Assembly: GCA_002167525.1 (NCBI GenBank)
Contig: NHDV01000021.1
Coordinates: forward strand, 33,851-46,347
DNA from: Flavobacteriaceae bacterium TMED68
GTDB taxonomy: Bacteria > Bacteroidota > Bacteroidia > Flavobacteriales > Flavobacteriaceae
DNA: 12,497 nucleotides
Reading direction: 5' to 3'
Below, one piece after another: positions 1 to 7,376 of the stretch (the stretch's first letter is position 1; each line of letters begins with the position of its first letter). Made by a program: the position numbers and the translations under genes. Below the pieces are notes generated by a model. The model did no database searches and had not been told where the DNA came from. It saw nothing but the letters and a program-made list of their open reading frames with translations.

Positions 1-425
1 ATTCTGGGAACGCGGTAGTTGTCAGCTAATCTCCAATTTGTTTCTGACTGTGGTTCAACACCATCTACAGCCGAAAACAAAAAGACAAGTCCATCTAAAA
101 CTCTTAAAGATCTGTTTACTTCAACAGTGAAATCTACGTGACCAGGGGTATCAATAATATTAAAGTGGTAAGGCTTGGAATCAGAAGTTGGTTTTCCTTG
201 TTCCTGTGGAAAATTCCAAATACATGTAGTTGCAGCGGAAGTGATCGTTATGCCCCGTTCTTGTTCCTGTTCCATCCAATCCATGGTTGCAGCACCGTCA
301 TGAACCTCTCCAATCTTATGACTAACACCAGTATAAAAGAGTATCCTTTCAGTTGTAGTTGTTTTCCCTGCATCAATATGAGCTGCTATTCCAATATTTC
401 TAGTGTATTTTAAATCTCGAGCCAT
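1..425 (-). CDS. fusA: Elongation factor G, N-terminal part (runs off the left edge)
   Basis: This encodes the translational GTPase that drives tRNA-mRNA translocation on the ribosome in the cytoplasm. Reading the minus strand from ATG at 425-423 gives 141 intact codons of the G domain. Visible motifs are the P-loop [10 protein letters not shown] (residues 14-23), the switch I segment [12 protein letters not shown] (56-67) ending the G2 region, and the G3 motif DTPGHVDF (92-99). The NKxD motif and domains II-V lie outside the window. The gene follows rpsG after 14 bp, with no promoter visible between them, so it is the third gene of an rpsL-rpsG-fusA operon. That position indicates the housekeeping EF-G rather than a second, divergent EF-G paralogue. 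There is no Shine-Dalgarno sequence before the start, as is usual in Bacteroidetes. The identification is secure; completeness of the gene cannot be judged here. Confidence 0.97.
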   Translation of the reverse strand, partial: MARDLKYTRNIGIAAHIDAGKTTTTERILFYTGVSHKIGEVHDGAATMDWMEQEQERGITITSAATTCIWNFPQEQGKPTSDSKPYHFNIIDTPGHVDFTVEVNRSLRVLDGLVFLFSAVDGVEPQSETNWRLADNYRVPR

Positions 426-439
426 AGTAATGAAATATT

Positions 440-916
440 TTAAAATCTAAAGTGAGAAAATGCCTTATTTGCTTCGGCCATTTTATGAGTGTCTTGTCTT
501 TTTTTGACAGCTGAACCTTCTTCTTTTGACGCTGCTAGAATTTCGCTTGCTAACCTGAGAGCCATGGATTTTTCGTTACGTTTTCTTGAGAAGCTTATTA
601 ACCATTTCATGGCTAAAGAAACTTTTCGATCAGGTCTAATTTGCATTGGTATCTGAAAAGTCGCTCCTCCCACTCTTCTGCTTCTTACCTCAACATGAGG
701 CATAACATTGGAAAGAGCCTCTTTCCAAACCTCTAGTGCTGATTTTTCTTCATCCTGCTTTCTTTTGTCAACTATTTCGATTGCATCATAGAAAATTGAA
801 AACGCTACTGATTTTTTACCATTCCACATCAAATTGTTTATAAATCTTGTTACAAGCTGATCTTTAAATTTTGGATCTGGTTCTAACGGTCTTTTTTTAG
901 CCTGCTTTTTTCTCAT
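440..916 (-). CDS. rpsG: 30S ribosomal protein S7
   Basis: S7 is a primary 16S rRNA-binding protein that nucleates assembly of the head of the 30S subunit and lies near the mRNA exit and the E-site tRNA. The 158-residue product is the normal length for the family and is full length. It has the basic N-terminus ([10 protein letters not shown]), a [18 protein letters not shown] segment at about 13-30, the family core [21 protein letters not shown] at about 71-91, and the C-terminal [12 protein letters not shown] end typical of Bacteroidetes S7. It starts 11 bp after the rpsL stop, and fusA follows 14 bp after its own stop, so all three are probably cotranscribed. In E. coli S7 autoregulates this operon through the rpsL-rpsG spacer. 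The 11-bp spacer here leaves little room for such a structure, so that control is not supported by the sequence. Confidence 0.98.
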   Translation of the reverse strand: MRKKQAKKRPLEPDPKFKDQLVTRFINNLMWNGKKSVAFSIFYDAIEIVDKRKQDEEKSALEVWKEALSNVMPHVEVRSRRVGGATFQIPMQIRPDRKVSLAMKWLISFSRKRNEKSMALRLASEILAASKEEGSAVKKRQDTHKMAEANKAFSHFRF

Positions 917-927
917 CTAGAAAATAT

Positions 928-1305
928 TTACTTGCTTTTGGGTTTTTTTGCACCGTACTTAGAACGTCTTTGGAGACGTCCTTCAACACCTGCTGTGTCT
1001 AATGCACCACGAACAATATGATAACGAACACCTGGTAGATCTTTCACCCTTCCACCTCTAACTAGTACAATTGAATGTTCTTGTAGGTTGTGTCCTTCAC
1101 CAGGAATATATGCATTAACTTCTTTGCCATTAGTCAGTCTAACACGTGCGACTTTACGCATTGCAGAATTTGGTTTTTTTGGAGTTGTAGTGTAAACTCT
1201 GGTACACACACCACGCCTCTGTGGGCAAGAGTCGAGAGCTGCAGACTTACTTTTTTTAGAAAGACTTATCCTTCCTTTTCTAACTAATTGCGCTATAGTT
1301 GGCAT
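928..1305 (-). CDS. rpsL: 30S ribosomal protein S12
   Basis: S12 sits at the decoding centre of the 30S subunit and controls translational accuracy. The 125-residue protein is full length. The conserved [13 protein letters not shown] loop (residues 39-51) and the [12 protein letters not shown] loop (84-95) are both intact. Lys43, Lys44 and Lys88, the positions where streptomycin-resistance substitutions arise in the family, are the wild-type lysines. Asp89, the residue methylthiolated by RimO in species that carry that enzyme, is also present. It is the first gene of the str operon, with a strong promoter match about 35 bp upstream of the ATG and an A/T-rich leader lacking a Shine-Dalgarno sequence. 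Its start faces away from the gene at 1599, so the two are transcribed divergently. Confidence 0.98.
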   Translation of the reverse strand: MPTIAQLVRKGRISLSKKSKSAALDSCPQRRGVCTRVYTTTPKKPNSAMRKVARVRLTNGKEVNAYIPGEGHNLQEHSIVLVRGGRVKDLPGVRYHIVRGALDTAGVEGRLQRRSKYGAKKPKSK

Positions 1306-1339
1306 AAATTTGTTTAATTAGGCCATTTTTATTGGCGTG

Positions 1340-1370
1340 CAAATGTATAGTTTTTTTTTGGTGTTTCAAA
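1340..1370 (-). promoter_or_regulatory. Bacteroidetes-type promoter of the rpsL-rpsG-fusA operon
   Basis: On the minus strand a perfect -33 box TTTG (1370-1367) is followed by exactly 19 bp and then a perfect -7 box TAnnTTTG, read as TACATTTG (1347-1340). This is the consensus recognised by the Bacteroidetes primary sigma factor. Transcription would start near 1332-1335, giving a leader of roughly 30 nt before the rpsL ATG at 1305. A run of nine T (plus strand, 1351-1359) fills much of the spacer. A short 4-bp inverted repeat (GCCA/TGGC, 1322-1336) lies at the expected transcript start but is too weak to interpret. Confidence 0.8.
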
Positions 1371-1521
1371 CCGTAATATTGTAAAAATTTAAGCTTTTGA
1401 CAAAAAATATATTTAACTAATGAATTGTGGGCTTCAAAGTCAAGGATTTATTAAAAATTAAGTTATTTACAAATGAATAAAACTAAATTATTAGAGTCAA
1501 TCCCAAACTTGATTTAATATC

Positions 1522-1529
1522 TAATTTTG
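1522..1529 (+). promoter_or_regulatory. Possible -7 promoter box for the gene at 1599
   Basis: TAATTTTG matches the Bacteroidetes -7 consensus TAnnTTTG exactly and would start a transcript near 1536, about 60 nt before the TTG start at 1599. No TTTG occurs 17-23 bp upstream, so the -33 element is missing and the match could be chance in AT-rich DNA. The rest of 1371-1598 holds nothing else I can support. Confidence 0.3.
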
Positions 1530-1598
1530 ACAACTTGTTTATGTCTAATTTAGAATATCAAATTGTATTTTTAAACTCACGTCACAATTCTAAATAAT

Positions 1599-2312
1599 TT
1601 GAAATATCTTTTTTATTCATTTTTTATTTTAAATACATGTTTATTATTTTCTCAAAATATTGGCTCAAATGGTGTAAAATCTGATTCCAGGATAAGTGAT
1701 TTATTTGAGCTAATTAAGAACAGAGTAGATAAAAATTCCAACACTAACGCAAAAGTAAAAGGCAGTGAGTATTTCGATGATAAATTTAAGTCCGGAGATG
1801 TTAGATATTTTGGTAAAGATTTAAACCAAAATATTTTTTTGAGATATAATGCATATAAAGATGAAATTGAATTTACAAATAATCCTAAAGCCGTTAGCTC
1901 AGATAAAATATTGATGAAACACACAAATATTTCATGTCAAATTGAAAGTAATAAATACAATTACGTTAATTATGTTGATGATAAAAACATCAAACAAAAG
2001 GGATATTTGGTTGAATTATTCCTGGGAACTAAATATAAATTTTGTGAAAAAAGAATAAAAATTTTTATGGAAGGATCAGAAGCAAAAACATCGTTGGAGA
2101 GATCCTTTCCTCCTCGTTACGTTAAAAAATTTAAATATTTTATATCAATAAACAAGAGTATGTTTAAGGAAATAAGACTAAACAAAAAAAGTATAATTAA
2201 TATTTTGGATGAAGAACCGGGGCTATTAAAAAAAATTATCAAGGAAAAAAAATTAAAATTTAAAAAGCCTTCAGACATTCTAGAAGTACTAGTTGAGATC
2301 AATAAAAATTGA
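1599..2312 (+). CDS. Exported protein of unknown function, TTG start
   Basis: I do not recognise an assigned function. The 237-residue product begins with a signal peptide (lysine at 2, hydrophobic stretch at about 4-17, likely cleavage near SQ at 18-19), so it should be exported. There is no lipobox cysteine and no later membrane segment. The mature part is lysine-rich. Segments GSEYFDDKFKSGDV (about 55-68) and LRYNAYKDEIEF (about 81-92), plus a charged C-terminus with LLKKIIKEKKLKFKK, resemble small uncharacterised flavobacterial secreted proteins I recall only in general terms. The frame has a stop at 1572-1574 and no ATG before the signal peptide, so TTG at 1599 is the only start that keeps the leader whole. 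An 18-codon ORF (ATG 1541, TAA 1595-1597) ends one base before this TTG, which could couple translation. Coding bias looks more AT-rich than its neighbours. It appears monocistronic. Confidence 0.75.
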   Translation: MKYLFYSFFILNTCLLFSQNIGSNGVKSDSRISDLFELIKNRVDKNSNTNAKVKGSEYFDDKFKSGDVRYFGKDLNQNIFLRYNAYKDEIEFTNNPKAVSSDKILMKHTNISCQIESNKYNYVNYVDDKNIKQKGYLVELFLGTKYKFCEKRIKIFMEGSEAKTSLERSFPPRYVKKFKYFISINKSMFKEIRLNKKSIINILDEEPGLLKKIIKEKKLKFKKPSDILEVLVEINKN

Positions 2313-2403
2313 ATATTGTATAAGATTTTTTATTCCAAAACCTGTTTTTTTAATAATTTCTTAAAATTTGTTATAAATAATTATTAAAATTATAATTAAA
2401 AAC

Positions 2404-2442
2404 ATCTTTTTTATAAACTCGGTAAAAAAGATTTTTTTTTTT
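2404..2442 (+). terminator. Intrinsic terminator with an A/U stem, downstream of the gene at 1599
   Basis: A perfect 10-bp inverted repeat, ATCTTTTTTA (2404-2413) and TAAAAAAGAT (2423-2432), encloses a 9-nt loop and runs directly into a tract of eleven T (2432-2442). The geometry is that of a Rho-independent terminator, about 90 nt after the stop at 2312. The stem has only two G-C pairs, so it would be weak. Confidence 0.55.
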
Positions 2443-2474
2443 AACACGGAAACTATTTTGATAAAATCAGAATT

Positions 2475-2482
2475 TATGTTTG
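2475..2482 (+). promoter_or_regulatory. Possible -7 promoter box for the first SusC-SusD operon
   Basis: TATGTTTG is an exact match to TAnnTTTG and lies just after the terminator. The nearest upstream TTTG (2457-2460) is only 14 bp away, short of the usual 17-23 bp, so the -33 element is doubtful. If it is used, transcription starts near 2489 and the message has a leader of about 180 nt that contains the hairpin at 2523-2551. Confidence 0.35.
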
Positions 2483-2522
2483 CTGTGAAAATTTAATATT
2501 AATTAAATTCACAATAATCTAA

Positions 2523-2551
2523 TTCAACTAAACAACATAGGGGTAGTTGAG
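2523..2551 (+). promoter_or_regulatory. Stem-loop in the leader of the first SusC gene
   Basis: TCAACTA (2524-2530) is the exact reverse complement of TAGTTGA (2544-2550). One more T-G wobble pair (2523/2551) makes an 8-bp stem with a 13-nt loop that contains ATAGGGG. It is directly followed by GACGAGGA, whose GAGGA (2554-2558) lies 5 nt before an ATG at 2564 that opens a 10-codon ORF. The block is visibly richer in G than the rest of the spacer. It could be a leader RNA element or an operator palindrome. I do not recognise it as a named riboswitch or RNA family. Confidence 0.35.
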
Positions 2552-2667
2552 ACGAGGATTTTTATGTATTGTTTAACGGTTTTGAGTTTTTTTTAAACTT
2601 TTTTCACAAATCTTTAACATATGTATATTTTATTCCTTATTTTGCGCCACTAAAAACTAATTTTAAT

Positions 2668-5600
2668 ATGAAACAAATCTATTTATTTACGGCTTTTTTG
2701 CTGAGCTTACAAATAGCCTTTGCACAAATTACCGTAGCAGGAAATGTTACTGACGACCAAGGCGTTCCCTTACCTGGAGCAACAGTCGTGGAAGTTGGGA
2801 CTAATAATGGTACAACTACCGATTTCGATGGAAATTATTCCATCTCGGTTAGTGACGATGCGTCATTAGCTGTAAGTTTTGTTGGTTATGAAACAACAAC
2901 ACTTGCGGTTGATGGACAAGATCAATTAAACTTTTCTCTGAATCAGTCCAACGAGCTAGACGAGGTAGTTGTAACATCACTTGGTATCAAAAGGGAAGCT
3001 AAGGCCCTTGGATATTCAATTCAAAGCGTGGGAAGCGACGATATAGTTAACTCTGGTTCTAACAATGCTCTTGATGCTCTAGTTGGAAAAGCTGCTGGAG
3101 TTCAGATTACAAGATCTGCAGGTTCAGCTGGAGGTGGTTCTAGGATTTTGATTCGAGGTGTAACGTCCATGATCGGTAACAACCAACCACTTATTGTTAT
3201 TGATGGTATAATCACAAACAATGAGACATTAAACTCAGGTTCAAATACAGCGGGTACTGCTACTTCAAACCGTTTAATGGACTTAAACAATGAAGATATC
3301 GAAAGTATCAATATTCTTAAGGGATCTGCTGCAACAGCACTTTATGGAACAGCGGGTGCACCTGGGGTTATTGTAGTAACAACAAAAAAGGGTGAAGAAG
3401 GCGAAATGAAAGTTTCATACACTCACTCAACCGGTGTTGACTGGTTATCAACTCTTTTTGATTTACAGGATACATATGCTCAAGGGCGTAACAGAAGCAG
3501 ATCCGATAGAACTCCATATTGGAGATCACCAGGCACTGGTGAATCTTCTTCATACGGCCCTGCACTTGCTGATTTAGAATACTCAACAGATCCTAATCAC
3601 CCAGAAGCACCTGCAGCTAGTCATTTTGATTCAGACGGGAATTATCTTTATGATAAAAACGGCTTCTTAGTAACTAGAGGAACTGGAAATGGAATCCCCG
3701 GTAACAATTATCAAGATAATTATCGTGGATTTTTTAGAGAAGCTATACAGTCTTTAAACAACCTAAGTATACAAGGTGGTACTGAAAAAGCTACTTATGC
3801 ATTTTCAACTTCATTTTTAACAAATGAGGGTATTGTTCCTAATGAAGAGTATGGTAGAAAAACGTTCAGATTAGCTGGAACTCTTCAAGCATCTGACAAA
3901 TTAAAAATATCTACAACTTTTAATTATGTCCGATCTGATTATCAAAGAATTCAACAAGGTTCGAATACATCCGGGCTAATGCTTGGTTTATACAGAACTC
4001 CTGTATCATTTGACAATGCAAATGGTTTTACGACAGAAGAAGCAGTTGACGAAAGATCAGCTTACCAATTTGCTAACGGGTTGCAAAGAAGTTATCGTGG
4101 TAACGGTGGTTATGACAACCCTTATTGGCTAATAAACAATGGACTCAGAAATGAAACTGTTAACCGTGTGTATGGAAGTTTTACAGCTGATTGGAATTAC
4201 AGCAAATGGTTAAATGCTTCGCTAATCATTGGAGCTGACTTTACTAGCGATAGCCGTAAGCAAAATTTTGAAAAAGGCTCTGCTACAAGGTCACCTGGGT
4301 ATGTATCACTCACTCAATACAACTCATTTTTAACTGATGCTATCTTAAATATTAGTGGTGGTGATGCCATTACTGACAAGCTAAATTTAAATTATCTAGT
4401 CAGTGCTAACGCATTTGATAGAACACGTTCTGCTTTAAATTCAAATGGTTCCAATTTTGCCTTCTTAGGTTTTATTAATCTTGCTAATGCCTCAAATGTT
4501 GCTGGTAGTGAAAATTTCTTGAGAACTACTCAGATGGGATTTGTTGGACAAGTTGAAATGGATTGGGATAGTACATTCTATCTGACTCTTGCTGCAAGAC
4601 AAGATTATGATTCGAGACTTGGTGTACCAGGTAGAGAATTTAATGCAGGTGATTTCTCATTCGTATACCCTGCTGCGTCAATTTCAATCCTTTTAAGTGA
4701 ATTATTACCACAAAATGATGTATTAAGTTTTGCTAAAATTAGAGCATCATGGGCACAAGTGGGTGGACCACCTCCTTTTGCATATCTGACTACTTCCGGA
4801 TACTCTATAACCAATGTTGGAGATGGATGGGGAGACTCACTTAACTGGCCTATTCAGGGCGTCACCGGTTTTGAAATCGATAGTATTCTTGGGAATAGTG
4901 ATCTTACTTCTGAGCTCACAGAAGAAATAGAGTTTGGAATCGACTTTAGATTTTTTAACAACAGAATAGGATTAGATCTTGCTTACTATGAAAGACAAAT
5001 GACTGATGCAATTCTAAATGCGTCATTACCACCATCTACAGGCTACAACAATGTTTGGCTTAATTCAGGAAGAATGTCAGGTAGAGGTATTGAAGCTACT
5101 TTAAACTTAGGAATAGTTGAGTCTGAAAATTTCAGTTGGAATTCTCAAATAAATTTCACCAGTAATGAAAACATTGTCGAAGAATTAGCTCCAGGGCTTG
5201 ACAAATTATTCCTAGCTGGGTTTTCAAGTGGTGGTTCTTACCTGATTGCTGGTAATCAGTATGGTGCCCTCGTAGGAGGAGCATACTTAAGGTCAGGAAA
5301 TGGCGGACCAGGTGACGATGGTCTTAATATTCCCGATGGTGATATAGTTATAAACGACAATGCATCATCAAACGAATATGGTTTCCAAGCGGTTGATCCA
5401 CAACAAAGGGCTATTGGTAATCCTAATCCAGATTTCATAATGGGTTGGAATAACCAAATCAGATTAGGTCCTGTAAACATTGGATTCTTATTTGACTGGA
5501 AAGAAGGAGGAGATATGCTAAATGGTGTAGGTTGGGCTCTTTCGTTTTTTGGTAGATCACAGTTAACTGCGGATACAAGAAATGAAGCACCAGCTCCTAT

Positions 5601-5958
5601 ACCCGGTGTACTCCCTGACGGTTCTCCAAACAACATACCCGTTGTAAGAGACCAGTATTATTACCAGTCCTCAGTTGGAGGTTTCGGTTCGGTATGGGAA
5701 CAATTCACTGATGACGCTGGATGGATAAGGTTGCGTGAAGTTAGTTTAGGCTACAATATCCCAGTTTCAAGCATTGGAATTGACTTTATCGATAGCGCAA
5801 ATCTTAGCATTGTAGGTAGAAACCTCTGGTATTCTACGGACTACAATGGTGTTGATCCAGAAACTTCACTTACTGGTGTTGGTAACGGGCAAGGTGTTGA
5901 TTATTTCAACATGCCAGGTACAAGATCAGTTTTGGCCAAACTAAAATTAAATTTATAA
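2668..5958 (+). CDS. SusC/RagA-family TonB-dependent outer-membrane importer (pair 1)
   Basis: The protein is a 22-strand-type beta-barrel that imports a bound nutrient across the outer membrane, powered by TonB-ExbBD. It has 1096 residues. The signal peptide ends at about AFA19-Q20. A carboxypeptidase-regulatory-like domain (about 20-92) carries VPLPGATV and DFDGNYSI. The TonB box is DEVVVT (98-103). The plug spans roughly 110-245 with LKGSAATALYGTAG from 217. The rest is barrel, including the family motif IGNPNPDF (916-923). There is no STN domain, so no FecA-type sigma signalling is expected. ATG 2668 is chosen because the signal peptide starts there; an in-frame TTG at 2569 would add 33 residues in front of it. 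The barrel ends in KLKLNL, without the terminal aromatic residue common in outer-membrane barrels. The SusD gene follows after 4 bp. The family is certain; the substrate is unknown. Confidence 0.95.
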   Translation: MKQIYLFTAFLLSLQIAFAQITVAGNVTDDQGVPLPGATVVEVGTNNGTTTDFDGNYSISVSDDASLAVSFVGYETTTLAVDGQDQLNFSLNQSNELDEVVVTSLGIKREAKALGYSIQSVGSDDIVNSGSNNALDALVGKAAGVQITRSAGSAGGGSRILIRGVTSMIGNNQPLIVIDGIITNNETLNSGSNTAGTATSNRLMDLNNEDIESINILKGSAATALYGTAGAPGVIVVTTKKGEEGEMKVSYTHSTGVDWLSTLFDLQDTYAQGRNRSRSDRTPYWRSPGTGESSSYGPALADLEYSTDPNHPEAPAASHFDSDGNYLYDKNGFLVTRGTGNGIPGNNYQDNYRGFFREAIQSLNNLSIQGGTEKATYAFSTSFLTNEGIVPNEEYGRKTFRLAGTLQASDKLKISTTFNYVRSDYQRIQQGSNTSGLMLGLYRTPVSFDNANGFTTEEAVDERSAYQFANGLQRSYRGNGGYDNPYWLINNGLRNETVNRVYGSFTADWNYSKWLNASLIIGADFTSDSRKQNFEKGSATRSPGYVSLTQYNSFLTDAILNISGGDAITDKLNLNYLVSANAFDRTRSALNSNGSNFAFLGFINLANASNVAGSENFLRTTQMGFVGQVEMDWDSTFYLTLAARQDYDSRLGVPGREFNAGDFSFVYPAASISILLSELLPQNDVLSFAKIRASWAQVGGPPPFAYLTTSGYSITNVGDGWGDSLNWPIQGVTGFEIDSILGNSDLTSELTEEIEFGIDFRFFNNRIGLDLAYYERQMTDAILNASLPPSTGYNNVWLNSGRMSGRGIEATLNLGIVESENFSWNSQINFTSNENIVEELAPGLDKLFLAGFSSGGSYLIAGNQYGALVGGAYLRSGNGGPGDDGLNIPDGDIVINDNASSNEYGFQAVDPQQRAIGNPNPDFIMGWNNQIRLGPVNIGFLFDWKEGGDMLNGVGWALSFFGRSQLTADTRNEAPAPIPGVLPDGSPNNIPVVRDQYYYQSSVGGFGSVWEQFTDDAGWIRLREVSLGYNIPVSSIGIDFIDSANLSIVGRNLWYSTDYNGVDPETSLTGVGNGQGVDYFNMPGTRSVLAKLKLNL

Positions 5959-5962
5959 AATC

Positions 5963-7276
5963 ATGAAAAGATTAAATTATTTTATTGCAATTTCACTTAC
6001 CGTACTATTTTTCAGTGCTTGTGAATCTTTTATTGCAGATGACATAAACTTAGATCCAAACAACCCTAGTTCGGTATCTTATAATGCTATATTGCCAAGT
6101 ATCCAAATTAGACATATGGATGTTTATGGTGGTCAGACTTCAAGGGTAAACTCTATGTTTTCTCAGCAAACTGAGGGTGTTGCAAGACAATGGTCTTCAT
6201 TTAACGATTATTCTGGAATGCAACCTACACGTTTTAATGCTGTATGGAACATTTACTACGGAGAATTACTAGTCGAAGTAAACTCTATGATTGCTGATGC
6301 TCAAGAAGATGGTTATAATCACTATGTTGGTATTGGTCAAATCCAAAAAGCTGCGGCTTTATTAGATATGACAGACTGGTGGGGTAGTATTCCTTACACA
6401 ACAGCTGCTTCAGGTATTGAAGAAGTGAATCCTACTTTCGATACACAAGAATCAATCTATACAGAAGTTTTCAATCTTTTAGCCTCAGGATCCACTAATA
6501 TGGGCTTAAGTGACGGAGGGTTTTCTGTTGGAAATGACGATGTCATTTATGGTGGTGATACTAGTAAATGGATTAAAGTAGCAAATGCTATAAAAGCACG
6601 GGCTCACTTACATTTAGGACAGTATGCAGAAGCTTTAGCAGCAGCTAAAGCATCTCTCACTTCGCAAGATGATAATATGACCTACACCTTTGGGACTACA
6701 CAGCAAGCTGGTTGGTGGAGATTCAATGATGGTAGATTAGGTGATATAGAATTTCATCCACATTTAAGAGGGATTATGACTGGGTTAAATGACACAGACA
6801 GACTTGGTGTTTGGGACGTGACTTTTAATACAAGTCACCCGTATTTGAAACCTAACTACACGCAAGCATACATCTCATACAGAGAAATTCAGTTCATCAT
6901 TGCAGAATGTCTAAGTAGGACAAACGGTAGTGCCGCTGAGATGGAAACAGCATACTTAAATGGTATCAAGGCTTCTTTCCTAGAAAGCGGCTTAACTGAA
7001 GCTGAGTATGACACTTACGTTGCTCAGGCTGCAGTTAACCCAGGTGGTGCAAGTTTGGATTTAGAAGACCATATTTTAACTCAAAAATATATAGGTCTAT
7101 TTATTCAACCAGAGGTATTCAATGATCTCAGAAGAAATGATTTTCCAGATATAGTACCCACTTCAGGTTCACAGATACCAGTTAGATGGAACTACTCAGA
7201 ATTTGAAATCTTATTTAACCCAAATGTACCTGATGGTACTTTGTTTAGCCCAAAAAATAGTTGGGATAAGAACTAA
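5963..7276 (+). CDS. SusD/RagB-like surface nutrient-binding lipoprotein (pair 1)
   Basis: The product is the substrate-capturing partner of the SusC protein encoded 4 bp upstream, acting as a lid over that barrel on the cell surface. It has 437 residues. A lipoprotein signal peptide ends in LFFSAC with Cys20 as the acylation site. The following ESFIADD is acidic, as in Bacteroidetes lipoprotein surface-export signals. The helical SusD fold is indicated by DPNNPSSVS near the mature N-terminus, the segment DMTDWWGSIPYTTA (135-148) and a TPR-like helix pair starting KWIKVANAIKARAHLHLG at 202. The C-terminal part contains FIIAECLSR and an FNDLRRNDFPD stretch typical of the family. It resembles the SusD_like_2 subgroup rather than classical starch-binding SusD. 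At 437 residues it is shorter than the second SusD here (547). A terminator follows 17 bp after the stop, so pair 1 is a two-gene operon. Confidence 0.93.
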   Translation: MKRLNYFIAISLTVLFFSACESFIADDINLDPNNPSSVSYNAILPSIQIRHMDVYGGQTSRVNSMFSQQTEGVARQWSSFNDYSGMQPTRFNAVWNIYYGELLVEVNSMIADAQEDGYNHYVGIGQIQKAAALLDMTDWWGSIPYTTAASGIEEVNPTFDTQESIYTEVFNLLASGSTNMGLSDGGFSVGNDDVIYGGDTSKWIKVANAIKARAHLHLGQYAEALAAAKASLTSQDDNMTYTFGTTQQAGWWRFNDGRLGDIEFHPHLRGIMTGLNDTDRLGVWDVTFNTSHPYLKPNYTQAYISYREIQFIIAECLSRTNGSAAEMETAYLNGIKASFLESGLTEAEYDTYVAQAAVNPGGASLDLEDHILTQKYIGLFIQPEVFNDLRRNDFPDIVPTSGSQIPVRWNYSEFEILFNPNVPDGTLFSPKNSWDKN

Positions 7277-7292
7277 GATTCAATGATCTTTT

Positions 7293-7324
7293 AAAAAAGC
7301 CACCCTCGTAAGGTGGCTTTTTTT
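7293..7324 (+). terminator. Strong intrinsic terminator between the two SusC-SusD pairs
   Basis: GCCACC (7299-7304) and GGTGGC (7312-7317) form a perfect G-C-rich stem around the 7-nt loop CTCGTAA. Six A before it (7293-7298) pair with the first six T of a seven-T tract (7318-7324), extending the stem to 12 bp. It lies 17 bp after the pair 1 SusD stop. Because A and T tracts flank both sides, it could also act on leftward transcripts, although no leftward gene is present here. The remaining 52 bp before the ATG at 7377 contain no good TTTG/TAnnTTTG promoter. The best -7 candidate, TAATTTAG at 7338-7345, has one mismatch and no -33 partner. Confidence 0.9.
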
Positions 7325-7376
7325 ATTTAATTAGTTATAATTTAGTAAATTAAACTTCCGAAAAACAAATTATATT

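Larger units (their letters stand above)
2313..2667. other. 355-bp noncoding stretch before the first SusC gene
   Basis: This stretch is very AT-rich except for a G-rich block at 2536-2558. It contains an AU-stem terminator (2404-2442), a possible promoter -7 box (2475-2482) and a hairpin (2523-2551). It also holds two 10-codon ORFs (2564-2596 and 2621-2653), which I do not call as genes. A second promoter candidate, TTTT (2601-2604), 19 bp, TATATTTT (2624-2631), misses the consensus by one base in each box and would give a leader of about 30 nt. I see no tRNA or other known RNA gene. Confidence 0.6.

Noticed and set aside
138..413. Plus-strand open frame of 91 codons
   Set aside because: It is fully antisense to the EF-G G-domain coding sequence and its translation resembles no protein.
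1090..1287. Plus-strand open frame of 65 codons
   Set aside because: It is antisense to rpsL, whose protein is unmistakable.
1371..1598. tRNA, CRISPR or insertion-sequence ends in the spacer beside the str operon
   Set aside because: I found no cloverleaf-like arms, regularly spaced repeats or terminal inverted repeats with target duplications.
1652..1924. Minus-strand open frames inside the exported-protein gene (also 2117-2302)
   Set aside because: They are shadows in AT-rich DNA. The plus frame has a signal peptide and a full-length product.
2313..2403. AT-only inverted repeats as possible terminators or an origin
   Set aside because: They are short, made only of A and T, and expected by chance at this base composition.
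2457..2460. TTTG as the -33 partner of the -7 box at 2475-2482
   Set aside because: The spacer is only 14 bp, well below the 17-23 bp used by Bacteroidetes promoters.
2569..2667. In-frame upstream extension of the first SusC from a TTG at 2569
   Set aside because: It would put 33 extra residues before a clean signal peptide that begins at ATG 2668, and would bury the leader peptide inside the protein.
5256..5636. Minus-strand open frame of 126 codons inside the first SusC (also 3102-3311, 3368-3586, 4605-4814, and 8590-8865 in the second SusC)
   Set aside because: All lie within conserved SusC coding sequence and have no recognisable features of their own.
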